A program made the position numbers and the translations under genes. Positions 43,158 to 52,214 of a stretch of 64,000 nt of DNA are shown here, piece after piece. The notes below the pieces were generated by a model. It had not been told where the DNA came from, did no database searches, and saw nothing but the letters and a program-made list of their open reading frames with translations. Source of the stretch: Enterobacteriaceae bacterium UBA7338 (GTDB lineage Bacteria; Pseudomonadota; Gammaproteobacteria; Enterobacterales; Enterobacteriaceae). Location of the stretch: positions 1-64,000 of the forward strand of contig DKPJ01000001.1 in assembly GCA_002480085.1 (NCBI GenBank), written 5' to 3'. Numbering within the stretch: the stretch's first letter is position 1; each line of letters opens with the position of its first letter.

Positions 43158-45176
43158 TCAGGCTCCCATCAGGCGCAGCATCTCATCTTCGTCGATCACC
43201 GCAATCCCCAGCTCCTGCGCTTTTGCCAGCTTAGAGCCAGCCGCCTCGCCGGCGATCACCAGGTCGGTCTTCTTCGATACGCTGCCTGCCACTTTTGCCC
43301 CCAGCTCCACCAGCCGCGCTTTAGCGTCATCCCTGGACATCTGGCTCAGACTGCCGGTTAACACCACCGTTTTACCGGCAAACGGACTGTCGATCTCCTC
43401 AGCGTTAACCACCAGCGGTTTCGGCCAGTGAATGCCCACCTCTTCAACCAGATCGCGGATCACCTCGCGGTTGCTCTCTTCCGCCAGGAAGTTAAACACG
43501 TGGGTAGCAACCACAATGCCGACGTCCGGCACCTTCTGCAGATCCTCAATCGATGCCGCCTCCAGCGCCTCCAGGGTGCCAAAATGCGCCGCAAGACCCG
43601 CCGCAGTGGCTTCGCCTACCTCACGGATGCCCAGCGCGTAGAGGAAGCGGGCAAAGGTAGTCTCTTTCGCTTTCTCCAGCGCGTTCACCACGTTCTGCGC
43701 CGATTTTGGTCCCATGCGATCCAGCCCCGTCAGCTTGCCCGCCGTCAGGCGGAACAGATCGGCTGGGGTATGCACGTACTCCTTCTCCACCAGCTGGTCG
43801 ATGATTTTATCGCCCATGCCGTCCACGTCCATTGCCCGACGGGAGACGAAGTGCTTCAGCGCCTCTTTACGCTGCGCCCCGCAGATCAGCCCGCCGGTGC
43901 AGCGCGCTACCGCCTCGCCCTCAACACGCTCAACGTCGGAACCGCAGACTGGACAGTGCGTCGGGAACTCAACGTCACGGGCATCCGCTGGACGTTCGGA
44001 CTCAACCACGTTAACCACCTGCGGGATCACATCTCCCGCCCGGCGGATCACCACCCGGTCGCCAATTTTTAGCCCCAGACGGGCGATCTCGTCCGCGTTG
44101 TGCAGGGTGGCGTTACTGACCAGCACGCCTGCCACCTGTACCGGCTCCAGGCGCGCCACGGGGGTCACTGCCCCGGTGCGTCCTACCTGGAACTCCACGT
44201 CACGTACAAAGGTCAGCTGCTCCTGGGCAGGGAACTTAAACGCTACCGCCCAGCGTGGCGCGCGGGCAACGAACCCCAGCTGCTCCTGCAGCTCAAGAGA
44301 GTCAACCTTGATCACCACGCCATCGATATCGAACCCGAGCGTCGGGCGGTCCGCCTCGACCTGGTGGTAGAAATCCAGCACGGCTTCCGGCGTGTCACAG
44401 ATGCGAATACGATCGCTAACCGGCAGGCCCCAGGCCTTGAACTGCTGCAGGCGGCCCAGATGGCTGCGGGGCAGATCGCCCCCCTGCAGGATCCCTACCC
44501 CGTAGCAGAAGAAGGTCAACGGCCGTTTAGCGGTCACCCGCGGATCGAGCTGGCGCAGGGAGCCTGCCGCGGCGTTTCGCGGGTTAGCAAACACCTTGCC
44601 GCCGGTGCGTCGCGCTTCATCGTTGATCTTTTCAAAGCCCGCCTGGGGCAGAAAGACCTCGCCGCGCACCTCCAGACGGGCCGGAATATTATCTCCGCGC
44701 AGCTTGAGCGGGATCGACCGGATGGTGCGCACGTTGGTAGTGATATCCTCGCCGGTGGTGCCGTCCCCGCGGGTAGCAGCCTGGATCAGCACGCCGTTCT
44801 CATAAATAATAGAGACCGCCAGCCCGTCGAGCTTTAGCTCACAGCAGTAGCTCAGGGCATCGGTGCTCTTCAGGCGATCCTGTACGCGCTTGTTAAAGGC
44901 CAGAAAGCTCTCTTCATCGAAGACGTTATCCAATGACAGCATCGGCACTTCGTGACGCACCTGGGTAAAGGCGGTTAGCGGCGCAGCCCCGACCCGCTGA
45001 GTCGGCGAGTCCGGCGTAATCAGATCGGGATGCTCAGCCTCAAGGGCACGTAGCTCGCGCAGCAGGCGGTCATATTCAGCATCCGGGATTTCAGGCGCAT
45101 CCATCACGTGATAGAGATATTCATGATGGCGAAGCGTGGTTCGCAGTTCAGTCAGCTGTTGTTCGATTGAGTCCAT
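43158..45176 (-). CDS. ligA: NAD-dependent DNA ligase LigA
   Basis: A 672-residue ligase that seals nicks with NAD. The domains in order are Ia (YHVMDAPEIPDAEYDRL, about 20-40), the adenylation domain with KLDG nucleophile CELKLDGLAVSI (lysine near 115), the OB fold, a four-cysteine zinc site (CPVCGSDVERVEG...CTGGLICGAQR), HhH repeats with DRMGPKSAQNV, and a C-terminal BRCT domain (KTVVLTGSLSQMSRDDAKA). Length fits E. coli (671). ZipA is 69 bp upstream, with a terminator in the gap. Confidence 0.97.
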   Translation of the reverse strand: MDSIEQQLTELRTTLRHHEYLYHVMDAPEIPDAEYDRLLRELRALEAEHPDLITPDSPTQRVGAAPLTAFTQVRHEVPMLSLDNVFDEESFLAFNKRVQDRLKSTDALSYCCELKLDGLAVSIIYENGVLIQAATRGDGTTGEDITTNVRTIRSIPLKLRGDNIPARLEVRGEVFLPQAGFEKINDEARRTGGKVFANPRNAAAGSLRQLDPRVTAKRPLTFFCYGVGILQGGDLPRSHLGRLQQFKAWGLPVSDRIRICDTPEAVLDFYHQVEADRPTLGFDIDGVVIKVDSLELQEQLGFVARAPRWAVAFKFPAQEQLTFVRDVEFQVGRTGAVTPVARLEPVQVAGVLVSNATLHNADEIARLGLKIGDRVVIRRAGDVIPQVVNVVESERPADARDVEFPTHCPVCGSDVERVEGEAVARCTGGLICGAQRKEALKHFVSRRAMDVDGMGDKIIDQLVEKEYVHTPADLFRLTAGKLTGLDRMGPKSAQNVVNALEKAKETTFARFLYALGIREVGEATAAGLAAHFGTLEALEAASIEDLQKVPDVGIVVATHVFNFLAEESNREVIRDLVEEVGIHWPKPLVVNAEEIDSPFAGKTVVLTGSLSQMSRDDAKARLVELGAKVAGSVSKKTDLVIAGEAAGSKLAKAQELGIAVIDEDEMLRLMGA

Positions 45177-45188
45177 ATCGCACCATCA

Positions 45189-45219
45189 ATAGAAAAAACC
45201 CCCGACAGGCGGGGGCTTA
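45189..45219 (-). terminator. Terminator between zipA and ligA
   Basis: A GC-rich stem on the minus strand (GCCCCCG with CGGGGGT, five-base loop) followed by TTTTTTCTATT. It ends just before the ligA start, so ligA has a separate promoter or reads through. Confidence 0.82.
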
Positions 45220-45245
45220 GTAGAGAGATAAAACTACCGCAGGAT

Positions 45246-46247
45246 CTACGCGTTCGCCTCTTTCACTTCGCGAATGCGATCCTGATACTCACGCAGCTTC
45301 TGCGGAGTCATCATTCGACGCTGATCGTCCAGCACCACGCCGCCCACCTCATCGGCAATGTACTGCGCGGACTGGAGCATCAGCTTGAAGTTTTGCATCT
45401 CATCGCCATAGGACGGCACCTGCATAAACATGGTGACGCCAGGAGTAGTAAAGTTGCCGGTCATCTCCGGATCGAAGGTGCCTGGATTAACCATGTTCGC
45501 CAGGCTGAACAGGGCCGGACCGCTACCGTCTGGGCTGAGATGGCGATGGAAAATATTCATATCACCGAAGGCGAAACCGGCCTGTTGAATGCTGGCCAGC
45601 AGGGCTTCACCGCTCAGTTCGCTGCCCGGATGCGCGGCAACGTTCATAATGATAACGGTCTCTTTACGCTGCGGCTTCTCGGCTGCCACAGGCGCTTCCT
45701 GCGGTGCAGGCTGCGGAGCGGGTTCCGGGGCTGGCTGCTGAGCAACAGGCTGCTGAGGCTGAGACGCGGGCTGCGGAGCAACAGGCTGCTGCACAGGTTG
45801 ATGCTGTGCCGGTTGAGGCTGCACATGCTGGTGCTGTGCTGGTTGTGGCTCAACGCGCGGCGCGGCAGGCTGCTGAACAGGCTGCTGGGGCGGCGCCTGA
45901 CGCAGCGGCTCTTCCGGCTGCACGGGTGCGTGCTGGCGAGGCTGGGCAGACGCGTAAGGCGGCTGATACTGGTGCTGCGGCGTTCGCGGAGCCTCGTGCT
46001 CCTGACCCGCGCTCGGGGCGTGGCCCGTTTTATGAACACGCACTTCACCCACGCCTTCATCGACGTTATCTTCGGTATCGTCATCATACGACTCATCATC
46101 GTCACGACGCGACTTCATGCGTTTCATTGGGCGATCGCGGAACATCGTCGAACGCTCTTTCCGGCTGGTCCAAAAACCGTGAACCAGTAAAGCGATTATG
46201 GCGATCGCGCCAACAATGATTAATATCAGACGCAAATCCTGCATCAT
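45246..46247 (-). CDS. zipA: Cell division protein ZipA
   Basis: A 333-residue essential divisome protein that tethers FtsZ to the membrane. An N-terminal membrane helix (MMQDLRLILIIVGAIAIIAL) is followed by a charged segment RRDDDESYDDDTEDN, a long P/Q-rich linker (about 85-185) and the globular FtsZ-binding domain (about 195-333) with VIIMNVAAHPGSELSGE and HRHLSPDGSGPALFSLANMV. ATG 46247 matches the family MMQDLRL start. The linker has imperfect PQPAQHQ repeats. It is divergent from cysZ. Confidence 0.97.
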   Translation of the reverse strand: MMQDLRLILIIVGAIAIIALLVHGFWTSRKERSTMFRDRPMKRMKSRRDDDESYDDDTEDNVDEGVGEVRVHKTGHAPSAGQEHEAPRTPQHQYQPPYASAQPRQHAPVQPEEPLRQAPPQQPVQQPAAPRVEPQPAQHQHVQPQPAQHQPVQQPVAPQPASQPQQPVAQQPAPEPAPQPAPQEAPVAAEKPQRKETVIIMNVAAHPGSELSGEALLASIQQAGFAFGDMNIFHRHLSPDGSGPALFSLANMVNPGTFDPEMTGNFTTPGVTMFMQVPSYGDEMQNFKLMLQSAQYIADEVGGVVLDDQRRMMTPQKLREYQDRIREVKEANA

Positions 46248-46477
46248 TATATTCTCTGTTGTTCTAACACCTTGCCACCACGGCAAACATTTACTCACTA
46301 AGAGTATTTGCCGTTCAGCGCAAGTGCAAGTGCACACGCAGCTTTCACCGCATAAAGATGTGTAAAATCGTACTTTTTGCTGTTTTTTCGAACATTTCCG
46401 AGCTGTGCGCGCTGCGCGATACGGATATTATAGCCACGCACCCCATTCGGGGGTCATTAAAGGAGTATAGCCCGACT

Positions 46478-47239
46478 ATGGTTTCAACATCGGCCACCCC
46501 GCCCCGCAGCGGCGTTTATTACTTTTCCCAGGGCTGGAAGCTCATCACCCTGCCCGGCATACGGCGTTTTGTGATTATGCCGCTTCTGGTCAACATCATC
46601 TTGATTGGCTGTGCTTTTGCCTGGCTATTTACCCGGCTCGATAGCTGGATCCCGGCGCTGATGAGCCACGTGCCGGACTGGCTGCAGTGGCTGAGCTATC
46701 TGCTGTGGCCTATTGCCGTGCTCTCCGTGGTGCTGGTGTTTGGCTACTTCTTCTCAACCCTTGCCAACTGGATTGCCGCCCCGTTTAACGGCCTGCTGGC
46801 CGAGCAGCTTGAGGCCCGGCTAACCGGGGCCACGCCGCCGGACGCCGGCATTACCGGCATCGTTAAGGATCTGCCGCGCATTATGAAGCGCGAGTGGCAA
46901 AAGCTGGCGTGGTACCTGCCACGGGCCGCTGTTCTGCTGCTGCTCTACTTTATTCCCGGCATCGGGCAGACGGTGGCTCCGGTGCTGTGGTTCCTGTTTA
47001 GCGCGTGGATGCTGGCGATTCAGTACTGCGACTACCCGTTTGATAACCACAAGGTACCTTTTAAAACCATGCGCGGCGCGCTGCGGGCGCGTAAGTTGAC
47101 CAATATGCAGTTTGGTGCGCTCACCAGCCTCTTTACCCTGATACCCATCCTTAACCTGGTGATCATGCCCGTTGCCGTCTGCGGCGCAACGGCCATGTGG
47201 GTAGAGTGCTATCGGTCAAACCATGCCCTCTGGAAATGA
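46478..47239 (+). CDS. cysZ: Sulfate uptake protein CysZ
   Basis: A 253-residue inner-membrane protein with about six hydrophobic segments that helps sulfate enter the cell for cysteine synthesis. It has YYFSQGWKLITLPGIRRFVIMPLLVN, NWIAAPFNGLLAEQLEARLTG and SAWMLAIQYCDYPFDNHKVPF as in E. coli CysZ. AAAGGAG lies ten bases before the ATG. It precedes cysK on the same strand, 139 bp away, and differs in mechanism from the CysPUWA ABC importer 7 kb downstream. Confidence 0.95.
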   Translation: MVSTSATPPRSGVYYFSQGWKLITLPGIRRFVIMPLLVNIILIGCAFAWLFTRLDSWIPALMSHVPDWLQWLSYLLWPIAVLSVVLVFGYFFSTLANWIAAPFNGLLAEQLEARLTGATPPDAGITGIVKDLPRIMKREWQKLAWYLPRAAVLLLLYFIPGIGQTVAPVLWFLFSAWMLAIQYCDYPFDNHKVPFKTMRGALRARKLTNMQFGALTSLFTLIPILNLVIMPVAVCGATAMWVECYRSNHALWK

Positions 47240-47378
47240 GGACAATATTCCGTTCTTATTCCATAGTTGTTGCTATTATTTCTCATCAGCATATAGATAT
47301 GCGAAATCCTTACTTCCGCATATTCCTTAACCGCGTATGCTGATGTCGTTCCCAAATTCATACAGTTAAGGACGGGCT
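47240..47378 (+). promoter_or_regulatory. cysK promoter with nested inverted repeats
   Basis: The cysZ-cysK gap contains a 10-bp perfect inverted repeat (47284-47293 with 47336-47345) enclosing a 7-bp one (ATATGCG 47297-47303 with CGCATAT 47317-47323). This stretch closely resembles the E. coli cysK promoter, where CysB with N-acetylserine binds. The exact CysB contacts are inferred. Confidence 0.65.
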
Positions 47379-48350
47379 ATGAGTAAGATTTTTGAAGACA
47401 ACTCGTTGACTATCGGCCACACGCCGCTGGTCCGACTGAACCGCATCGGTAATGGACGCATCCTCGCGAAGGTCGAGTCCCGTAACCCAAGCTTCAGCGT
47501 GAAATGCCGTATTGGTGCCAATATGATTTGGGACGCCGAAAAACGTGGCGTGCTGAAAGCGGGCGTTGAGCTGGTAGAACCCACCAGCGGCAACACCGGG
47601 ATTGCGCTAGCCTACGTCGCTGCGGCGCGCGGCTACAAGCTGACCCTGACCATGCCGGAGACTATGAGCATCGAACGCCGCAAGCTGCTGAAAGCGCTGG
47701 GTGCGAACCTGGTGCTCACCGAGGGCGCGAAAGGCATGAAGGGTGCGATCCAGAAAGCAGAAGAGATCGTTGCCAGCGACCCGGCTAAGTATCTGCTGCT
47801 CCAGCAGTTCAGCAACCCGGCCAACCCGGAGATTCATGAGAAGACCACCGGCCCGGAGATCTGGGAAGATACCGATGGCCAGGTAGATGTCTTTATCTCC
47901 GGCGTGGGTACCGGCGGTACGCTGACTGGCGTAACCCGCTACATCAAAAATACCAAGGGTAAAACCGATCTGATCACCGTGGCGGTAGAGCCGACGGACT
48001 CCCCGGTTATTGCCCAGGCGCTGGCAGGGGAAGAGCTGAAGCCCGGCCCGCACAAGATCCAGGGGATCGGGGCCGGTTTTATTCCAGGCAACCTCGATCT
48101 GAAGCTGATCGACAAAGTCATCGCCATCACCAACGATGAAGCCATTAGCGTTGCGCGTCGCCTGATGGAAGAGGAAGGCATTCTGGCGGGCATCTCCTCC
48201 GGTGCTGCGGTTGCCGCTGCGCTGAAGCTGCAGGAAGATGAGGCCTTTACCAACAAGAACATTGTCGTTATTCTGCCCTCTTCAGGTGAGCGTTATTTGA
48301 GTACCGCCCTGTTTGCCGATCTTTTCACTGAGAAAGAGCTGCAGCAGTAG
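47379..48350 (+). CDS. cysK: Cysteine synthase A (O-acetylserine sulfhydrylase) CysK
   Basis: A 323-residue fold-type II PLP enzyme that makes cysteine from O-acetylserine and sulfide. The PLP lysine is K42 in SFSVKCRIGANMIW, and the acetylserine loop EPTSGNTGIALAYVAAARGY and PLP phosphate loop GVGTGGTLTGVTRYIK are intact. Length equals E. coli CysK. It is followed by an intrinsic terminator and then the pts operon. Confidence 0.97.
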   Translation: MSKIFEDNSLTIGHTPLVRLNRIGNGRILAKVESRNPSFSVKCRIGANMIWDAEKRGVLKAGVELVEPTSGNTGIALAYVAAARGYKLTLTMPETMSIERRKLLKALGANLVLTEGAKGMKGAIQKAEEIVASDPAKYLLLQQFSNPANPEIHEKTTGPEIWEDTDGQVDVFISGVGTGGTLTGVTRYIKNTKGKTDLITVAVEPTDSPVIAQALAGEELKPGPHKIQGIGAGFIPGNLDLKLIDKVIAITNDEAISVARRLMEEEGILAGISSGAAVAAALKLQEDEAFTNKNIVVILPSSGERYLSTALFADLFTEKELQQ

Positions 48351-48371
48351 TCGCGGACTGCGAAAATCGCA

Positions 48372-48401
48372 TAAAAAAGCACCTTTCGGGGTGCTTTTTT
48401 G
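48372..48401 (+). terminator. Terminator after cysK
   Basis: AAAAAAGCACC and GGTGCTTTTTT form a stem with a six-base loop, giving a strong T-run on the plus strand and As on the other side. Confidence 0.85.
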
Positions 48402-48729
48402 TGGCCCACGTCAAACTTTCAACTCACCTGGCATTGCTTCACCCTGTCGGGTCTGGTATTTAACCAGCACATTTATTTTGAAGCGCGAAATTAATCGAAT
48501 TGTGACTTTAAACTTGCTGAATCGATTTTAGGATTTGGTTGAAGTCTCGCTTTCGCGGCATAATGTTGTAGACGAGTACTTGCGACGGTCAGAAGTGCCA
48601 GCAGCGGATTGCGCAGGCGAACTTTTGTCCCGTGTCCCGTTATGCCGGCGCTAACAATACAGGCTAAAGTTGTGCCGCCAGGCTAGACTTTAGATCCACA
48701 ACACTAAACCTATAAGTTGGGGAAATACA
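48402..48729 (+). promoter_or_regulatory. ptsHI-crr promoter region
   Basis: No gene in these 328 bp. A CRP half site TGTGA occurs at 48501-48505, and CATAAT at 48559-48564 and the TAGACT near 48683 are possible -10s. In E. coli the operon has P0 and P1 promoters controlled by CRP and Mlc; the arrangement here looks similar, but I cannot assign starts. GGGGAAAT is the ptsH ribosome site. Confidence 0.5.
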
Positions 48730-48987
48730 ATGTTCCAGCAAGAAGTTACCATTACCGCTCCGAACGGTCTGCATACCCGCCCTGCTGCTCAGTTTGTGAA
48801 AGAAGCGAAAGGCTTCACTTCAGAGATCACTGTGACCTCCAACGGCAAAAGCGCTAGCGCAAAAAGCCTGTTCAAACTCCAGACTCTGGGCCTGACCCAG
48901 GGTACCGTTGTAACGCTGTCCGCTGAAGGCGAAGACGAGCAGAAAGCCGTAGAGCATCTGGTAAAACTGATGGCTGAACTCGAGTAA
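48730..48987 (+). CDS. ptsH: PTS phosphocarrier HPr
   Basis: An 85-residue general PTS protein that passes phosphate from enzyme I to sugar-specific IIA domains. The active histidine is H15 (NGLHTRPAAQF) and the regulatory serine position S46 is present (ASAKSLFKLQ). Length is standard. First gene of ptsHI-crr, 44 bp before ptsI. Confidence 0.98.
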   Translation: MFQQEVTITAPNGLHTRPAAQFVKEAKGFTSEITVTSNGKSASAKSLFKLQTLGLTQGTVVTLSAEGEDEQKAVEHLVKLMAELE

Positions 48988-49031
48988 GTTCCGGGTTCTT
49001 TTAAAAAATCAGTCACAAGTAAGGTAGGGTT

Positions 49032-50759
49032 ATGATTTCAGGCATTTTAGCATCCCCGGGTATCGCTTTCGGCAAAGCACTGCTGCTGAAAGAAGACGAG
49101 ATCGTCATCGACCGGAAAAAAATTTCTGCCGATAAGGTTGATCAGGAAGTTGAACGTTTTCTGAGCGGTCGTGCCAAGGCATCTGCGCAGCTCGAAACGA
49201 TCAAAACCAAAGCTGGTGAAACTTTTGGTGAAGAAAAAGAAGCCATCTTCGAAGGCCACATCATGTTGCTGGAAGATGAGGAGCTGGAGCAGGAAATCAT
49301 AGCCCTGATTAAAGATAAGCACGTGACTGCCGATGCGGCAGCGCACGAAGTTATCGAAGGTCAGGCAACTGCCCTGGAAGAGCTGGACGACGAATACCTG
49401 AAAGAGCGTGCCGCTGACGTACGCGACATCGGTAAACGCCTGCTGCGCAACATCCTTGGCCTGGCCATCATCGACCTGAGCTCTATTCAGGACGAAGTGA
49501 TTCTGGTTGCGGCGGATCTGACGCCGTCGGAGACCGCACAGCTGAACCTGAACAAGGTGCTGGGCTTTATCACCGATGCGGGCGGACGCACCTCCCACAC
49601 CTCCATCATGGCGCGCTCCCTTGAGCTGCCAGCCATTGTGGGCACCGGTAGCGTTACCGCCCAGGTGAAAAATGACGACTATCTGATCCTCGATGCGGTG
49701 AATAACAAAGTTTACGTTAACCCGACCAACGAAGAGATCGAAACCCTGCGCAGCGTGCAGGAGCAGGTGGCTTCCGAGAAAGCTGAGCTGGCGAAGCTGA
49801 AGGACCTGCCGGCGATCACCCTTGACGGCCATCAGGTCGAAGTGTGCGCCAACATCGGTACCGTACGTGACGTAGACGGTGCCGAGCGTAACGGTGCAGA
49901 GGGCGTAGGTCTCTACCGTACCGAATTTCTGTTCATGGACCGTGACGCCCTGCCGACCGAAGAGGAGCAGTTTGCCGCCTATAAAGCGGTGGCGGAAGCC
50001 TGCGGCTCCCAGGCCGTTATCGTTCGCACCATGGACATCGGCGGCGATAAAGAGCTGCCGTACATGAACTTCCCGAAAGAAGAGAACCCGTTCCTCGGCT
50101 GGCGTGCCGTGCGTATCGCCATGGATCGCAAAGAGATCCTCCGCGATCAGGTTCGCGCTATCCTGCGTGCCTCCGCGTTCGGTAAGCTGCGCATCATGTT
50201 CCCGATGATCATCTCTGTTGAAGAGGTGCGCGCCCTGAAGAAAGAGATTGAAATCTTCAAGCAGGAGCTGCGTGACGAAGGTAAAGCCTTTGACGAGACC
50301 ATTGAAGTGGGCGTAATGGTAGAGACCCCTGCAGCAGCGACCATTGCCCGCCATCTGGCGAAAGAAGTGGACTTCTTCAGCATCGGGACTAACGATTTAA
50401 CCCAGTACACCCTGGCAGTTGACCGCGGTAATGATATGATCTCCCATCTGTATCAGCCGATGTCGCCGTCTGTATTGACCTTAATTAAGCAAGTTATTGA
50501 TGCTTCTCATGCTGAAGGCAAATGGACCGGCATGTGTGGTGAGCTTGCAGGCGACGAACGTGCTACACTTCTGTTGCTGGGGATGGGTCTGGATGAATTC
50601 AGTATGAGTGCCATTTCTATCCCGCGCATTAAGAAGATCATTCGTAACACGAACTTCGAAGATGCGAAGGTTTTAGCAGAGCAGGCTCTTGCTCAACCGA
50701 CAACGGACGAGTTAATGACGCTGGTTAACAAGTTCATTGAAGAAAAAACAATCTGCTAA
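49032..50759 (+). CDS. ptsI: PTS enzyme I
   Basis: A 575-residue enzyme that starts the PTS phosphorelay by autophosphorylating with phosphoenolpyruvate. The phosphohistidine lies in GGRTSHTSIMARSLELPA (H189 in E. coli), the PEP-binding barrel has EGVGLYRTEFLFMDR and SIGTNDLTQYTLAVDRGN, and the catalytic cysteine is in GMCGELAGD. Length matches E. coli. Followed by crr after 40 bp with a GGAG site. Confidence 0.98.
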   Translation: MISGILASPGIAFGKALLLKEDEIVIDRKKISADKVDQEVERFLSGRAKASAQLETIKTKAGETFGEEKEAIFEGHIMLLEDEELEQEIIALIKDKHVTADAAAHEVIEGQATALEELDDEYLKERAADVRDIGKRLLRNILGLAIIDLSSIQDEVILVAADLTPSETAQLNLNKVLGFITDAGGRTSHTSIMARSLELPAIVGTGSVTAQVKNDDYLILDAVNNKVYVNPTNEEIETLRSVQEQVASEKAELAKLKDLPAITLDGHQVEVCANIGTVRDVDGAERNGAEGVGLYRTEFLFMDRDALPTEEEQFAAYKAVAEACGSQAVIVRTMDIGGDKELPYMNFPKEENPFLGWRAVRIAMDRKEILRDQVRAILRASAFGKLRIMFPMIISVEEVRALKKEIEIFKQELRDEGKAFDETIEVGVMVETPAAATIARHLAKEVDFFSIGTNDLTQYTLAVDRGNDMISHLYQPMSPSVLTLIKQVIDASHAEGKWTGMCGELAGDERATLLLLGMGLDEFSMSAISIPRIKKIIRNTNFEDAKVLAEQALAQPTTDELMTLVNKFIEEKTIC

Positions 50760-50799
50760 TCCACGAGATGCGGCCCAAATTACTGCTTAGGAGAAGATC

Positions 50800-51309
50800 A
50801 TGGGTTTGTTCGATAAACTGAAATCTCTGGTTTCTGACGATAAGAAAGATACCGGAACCATTGAGATTATTGCTCCGCTGTCTGGCGAAATCGTCAACAT
50901 CGAAGATGTGCCGGATGTGGTATTTGCTGAAAAAATCGTTGGCGATGGCATTGCCATCAAACCAACCGGCAACAAAATGGTCGCGCCTGTTGATGGCACC
51001 ATTGGCAAGATTTTTGAAACCAACCATGCCTTCTCTATCGAATCCGATAGCGGCATTGAGCTGTTCGTTCACTTCGGTATCGATACCGTTGAACTGAAAG
51101 GCGAAGGTTTCAAACGCATCGCCGAAGAGGGTCAGCGCGTGAAGGTTGGCGATCCGGTGATTGAGTTCGATCTGCCGCTGCTGGAAGAGAAAGCCAAGTC
51201 TACCCTGACGCCGGTTGTGATCTCCAACATGGACGAAATCAAAGAGCTGAACAAGCTGTCCGGTAGCGTAACCGTGGGCGAGACCCCGGTGATCCGCATC
51301 AAGAAGTAA
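50800..51309 (+). CDS. crr: Glucose-specific PTS enzyme IIA (Crr)
   Basis: A 169-residue cytoplasmic protein that phosphorylates the glucose permease PtsG and regulates adenylate cyclase and inducer exclusion. The two active-site histidines are present (TNHAFSIESD, H75; LFVHFGIDTVEL, H90), and the amphipathic N-terminus GLFDKLKSLVSDDKK is kept. A terminator follows 16 bp after the stop. Confidence 0.98.
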   Translation: MGLFDKLKSLVSDDKKDTGTIEIIAPLSGEIVNIEDVPDVVFAEKIVGDGIAIKPTGNKMVAPVDGTIGKIFETNHAFSIESDSGIELFVHFGIDTVELKGEGFKRIAEEGQRVKVGDPVIEFDLPLLEEKAKSTLTPVVISNMDEIKELNKLSGSVTVGETPVIRIKK

Positions 51310-51324
51310 TTCTGGCCGGAATGC

Positions 51325-51354
51325 AAAATGGCACCCACGCGGGTGCCATTTTTG
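51325..51354 (+). terminator. Terminator between crr and pdxK
   Basis: A 10-bp perfect stem (51327-51336 with 51341-51350), a four-base loop and TTTTT on the plus strand. The As on the 5' side may let it serve pdxK too. Confidence 0.87.
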
Positions 51355-51372
51355 TTTCTGATCCTGATTAAA

Positions 51373-52209
51373 TCAGGCGGGCAGAATCAGCTCGTCATAG
51401 CCCGCCTGCTGGGTATATCTCATCACCTCGGTTACCCGGTCGCCTGCACGGCCAATCGCCTCTGCCACGCTTGTCCCCTGCACTATCGCGCTCACCAGCT
51501 CGGAACAGAAGAGATCGCCAGTACCTTTCAGATCGGTCGTTACTCGCGGGTGTGCGCTAACCGTTACCGCCTCTTCAGTCACCAGCACAACGTGAATAGC
51601 GTCCGGCTCACCGGCAACGGGCGCGCTGGTGATGGCCACCCACTTCAGCGTCTCCGACAGCAGCCCTTTCGCCGCCGCAATCGCGCTCTCAGGATCGCGG
51701 CAGGACTTGCCGCTCAGTATCTCAAGCTCATAGACGTTGGGGGTGATGCCCTGCGCCAGCGGCAGCAGGTGTTGACGATAGGCTTCAGGGATATCGGGAT
51801 GCACATAGGTGCCGCTGTCGATATCACCGATCACCGGATCCACCAGAATCAATAGTTGCGGATGCGTCTCTTTTACCGCACGGAGCCACTGCGCCAGCAG
51901 CGCAATCTGGCTGGCGCTGCCCATGTAGCCGGTGGTTACCGCCTTTAGCTCGCGCAGGACATCCCGCTCTTCCAGCGCTTTCAGGTAGCCGCTGAACCAC
52001 TCGTCGGGAATGACGCCGCCGTAGAAGGTGTCATAGTGCGGCGTGTTGCTGAACAGCACCGTAGGGACCGCCGTCACGGTTAGCGGGTATCGACGGATAT
52101 TGGGCACGGCGATGCTGTTGCCCACGCTGCCGTACACCACCTGAGACTGCACCGCCACGATATCCGTCTGCTGCGCCCGGGTTTTATCCCGAAATAAGAT
52201 CATCTCCAT
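51373..52209 (-). CDS. pdxK: Pyridoxal/pyridoxine/pyridoxamine kinase PdxK
   Basis: A 278-residue ribokinase-like enzyme of the vitamin B6 salvage pathway. It has IVAVQSQVVYGSVGNSIAVP for the substrate, LVDPVIGDIDSGTYV, TPNVYELEILSG, and the catalytic TDLKGTGDLFCSELV with the anion-hole glycine and aspartate. It is five residues shorter than E. coli PdxK. It starts five bases after the cysM stop, so it is almost certainly cotranscribed; in E. coli yfeK and yfeS intervene. Confidence 0.93.
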   Translation of the reverse strand: MEMILFRDKTRAQQTDIVAVQSQVVYGSVGNSIAVPNIRRYPLTVTAVPTVLFSNTPHYDTFYGGVIPDEWFSGYLKALEERDVLRELKAVTTGYMGSASQIALLAQWLRAVKETHPQLLILVDPVIGDIDSGTYVHPDIPEAYRQHLLPLAQGITPNVYELEILSGKSCRDPESAIAAAKGLLSETLKWVAITSAPVAGEPDAIHVVLVTEEAVTVSAHPRVTTDLKGTGDLFCSELVSAIVQGTSVAEAIGRAGDRVTEVMRYTQQAGYDELILPA

Positions 52210-52214
52210 AATGT

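Noticed and set aside
49047..50354. A 435-codon frame antisense to ptsI
   Set aside because: ptsI is certain, and the antisense frame has no family match and results from codon bias.
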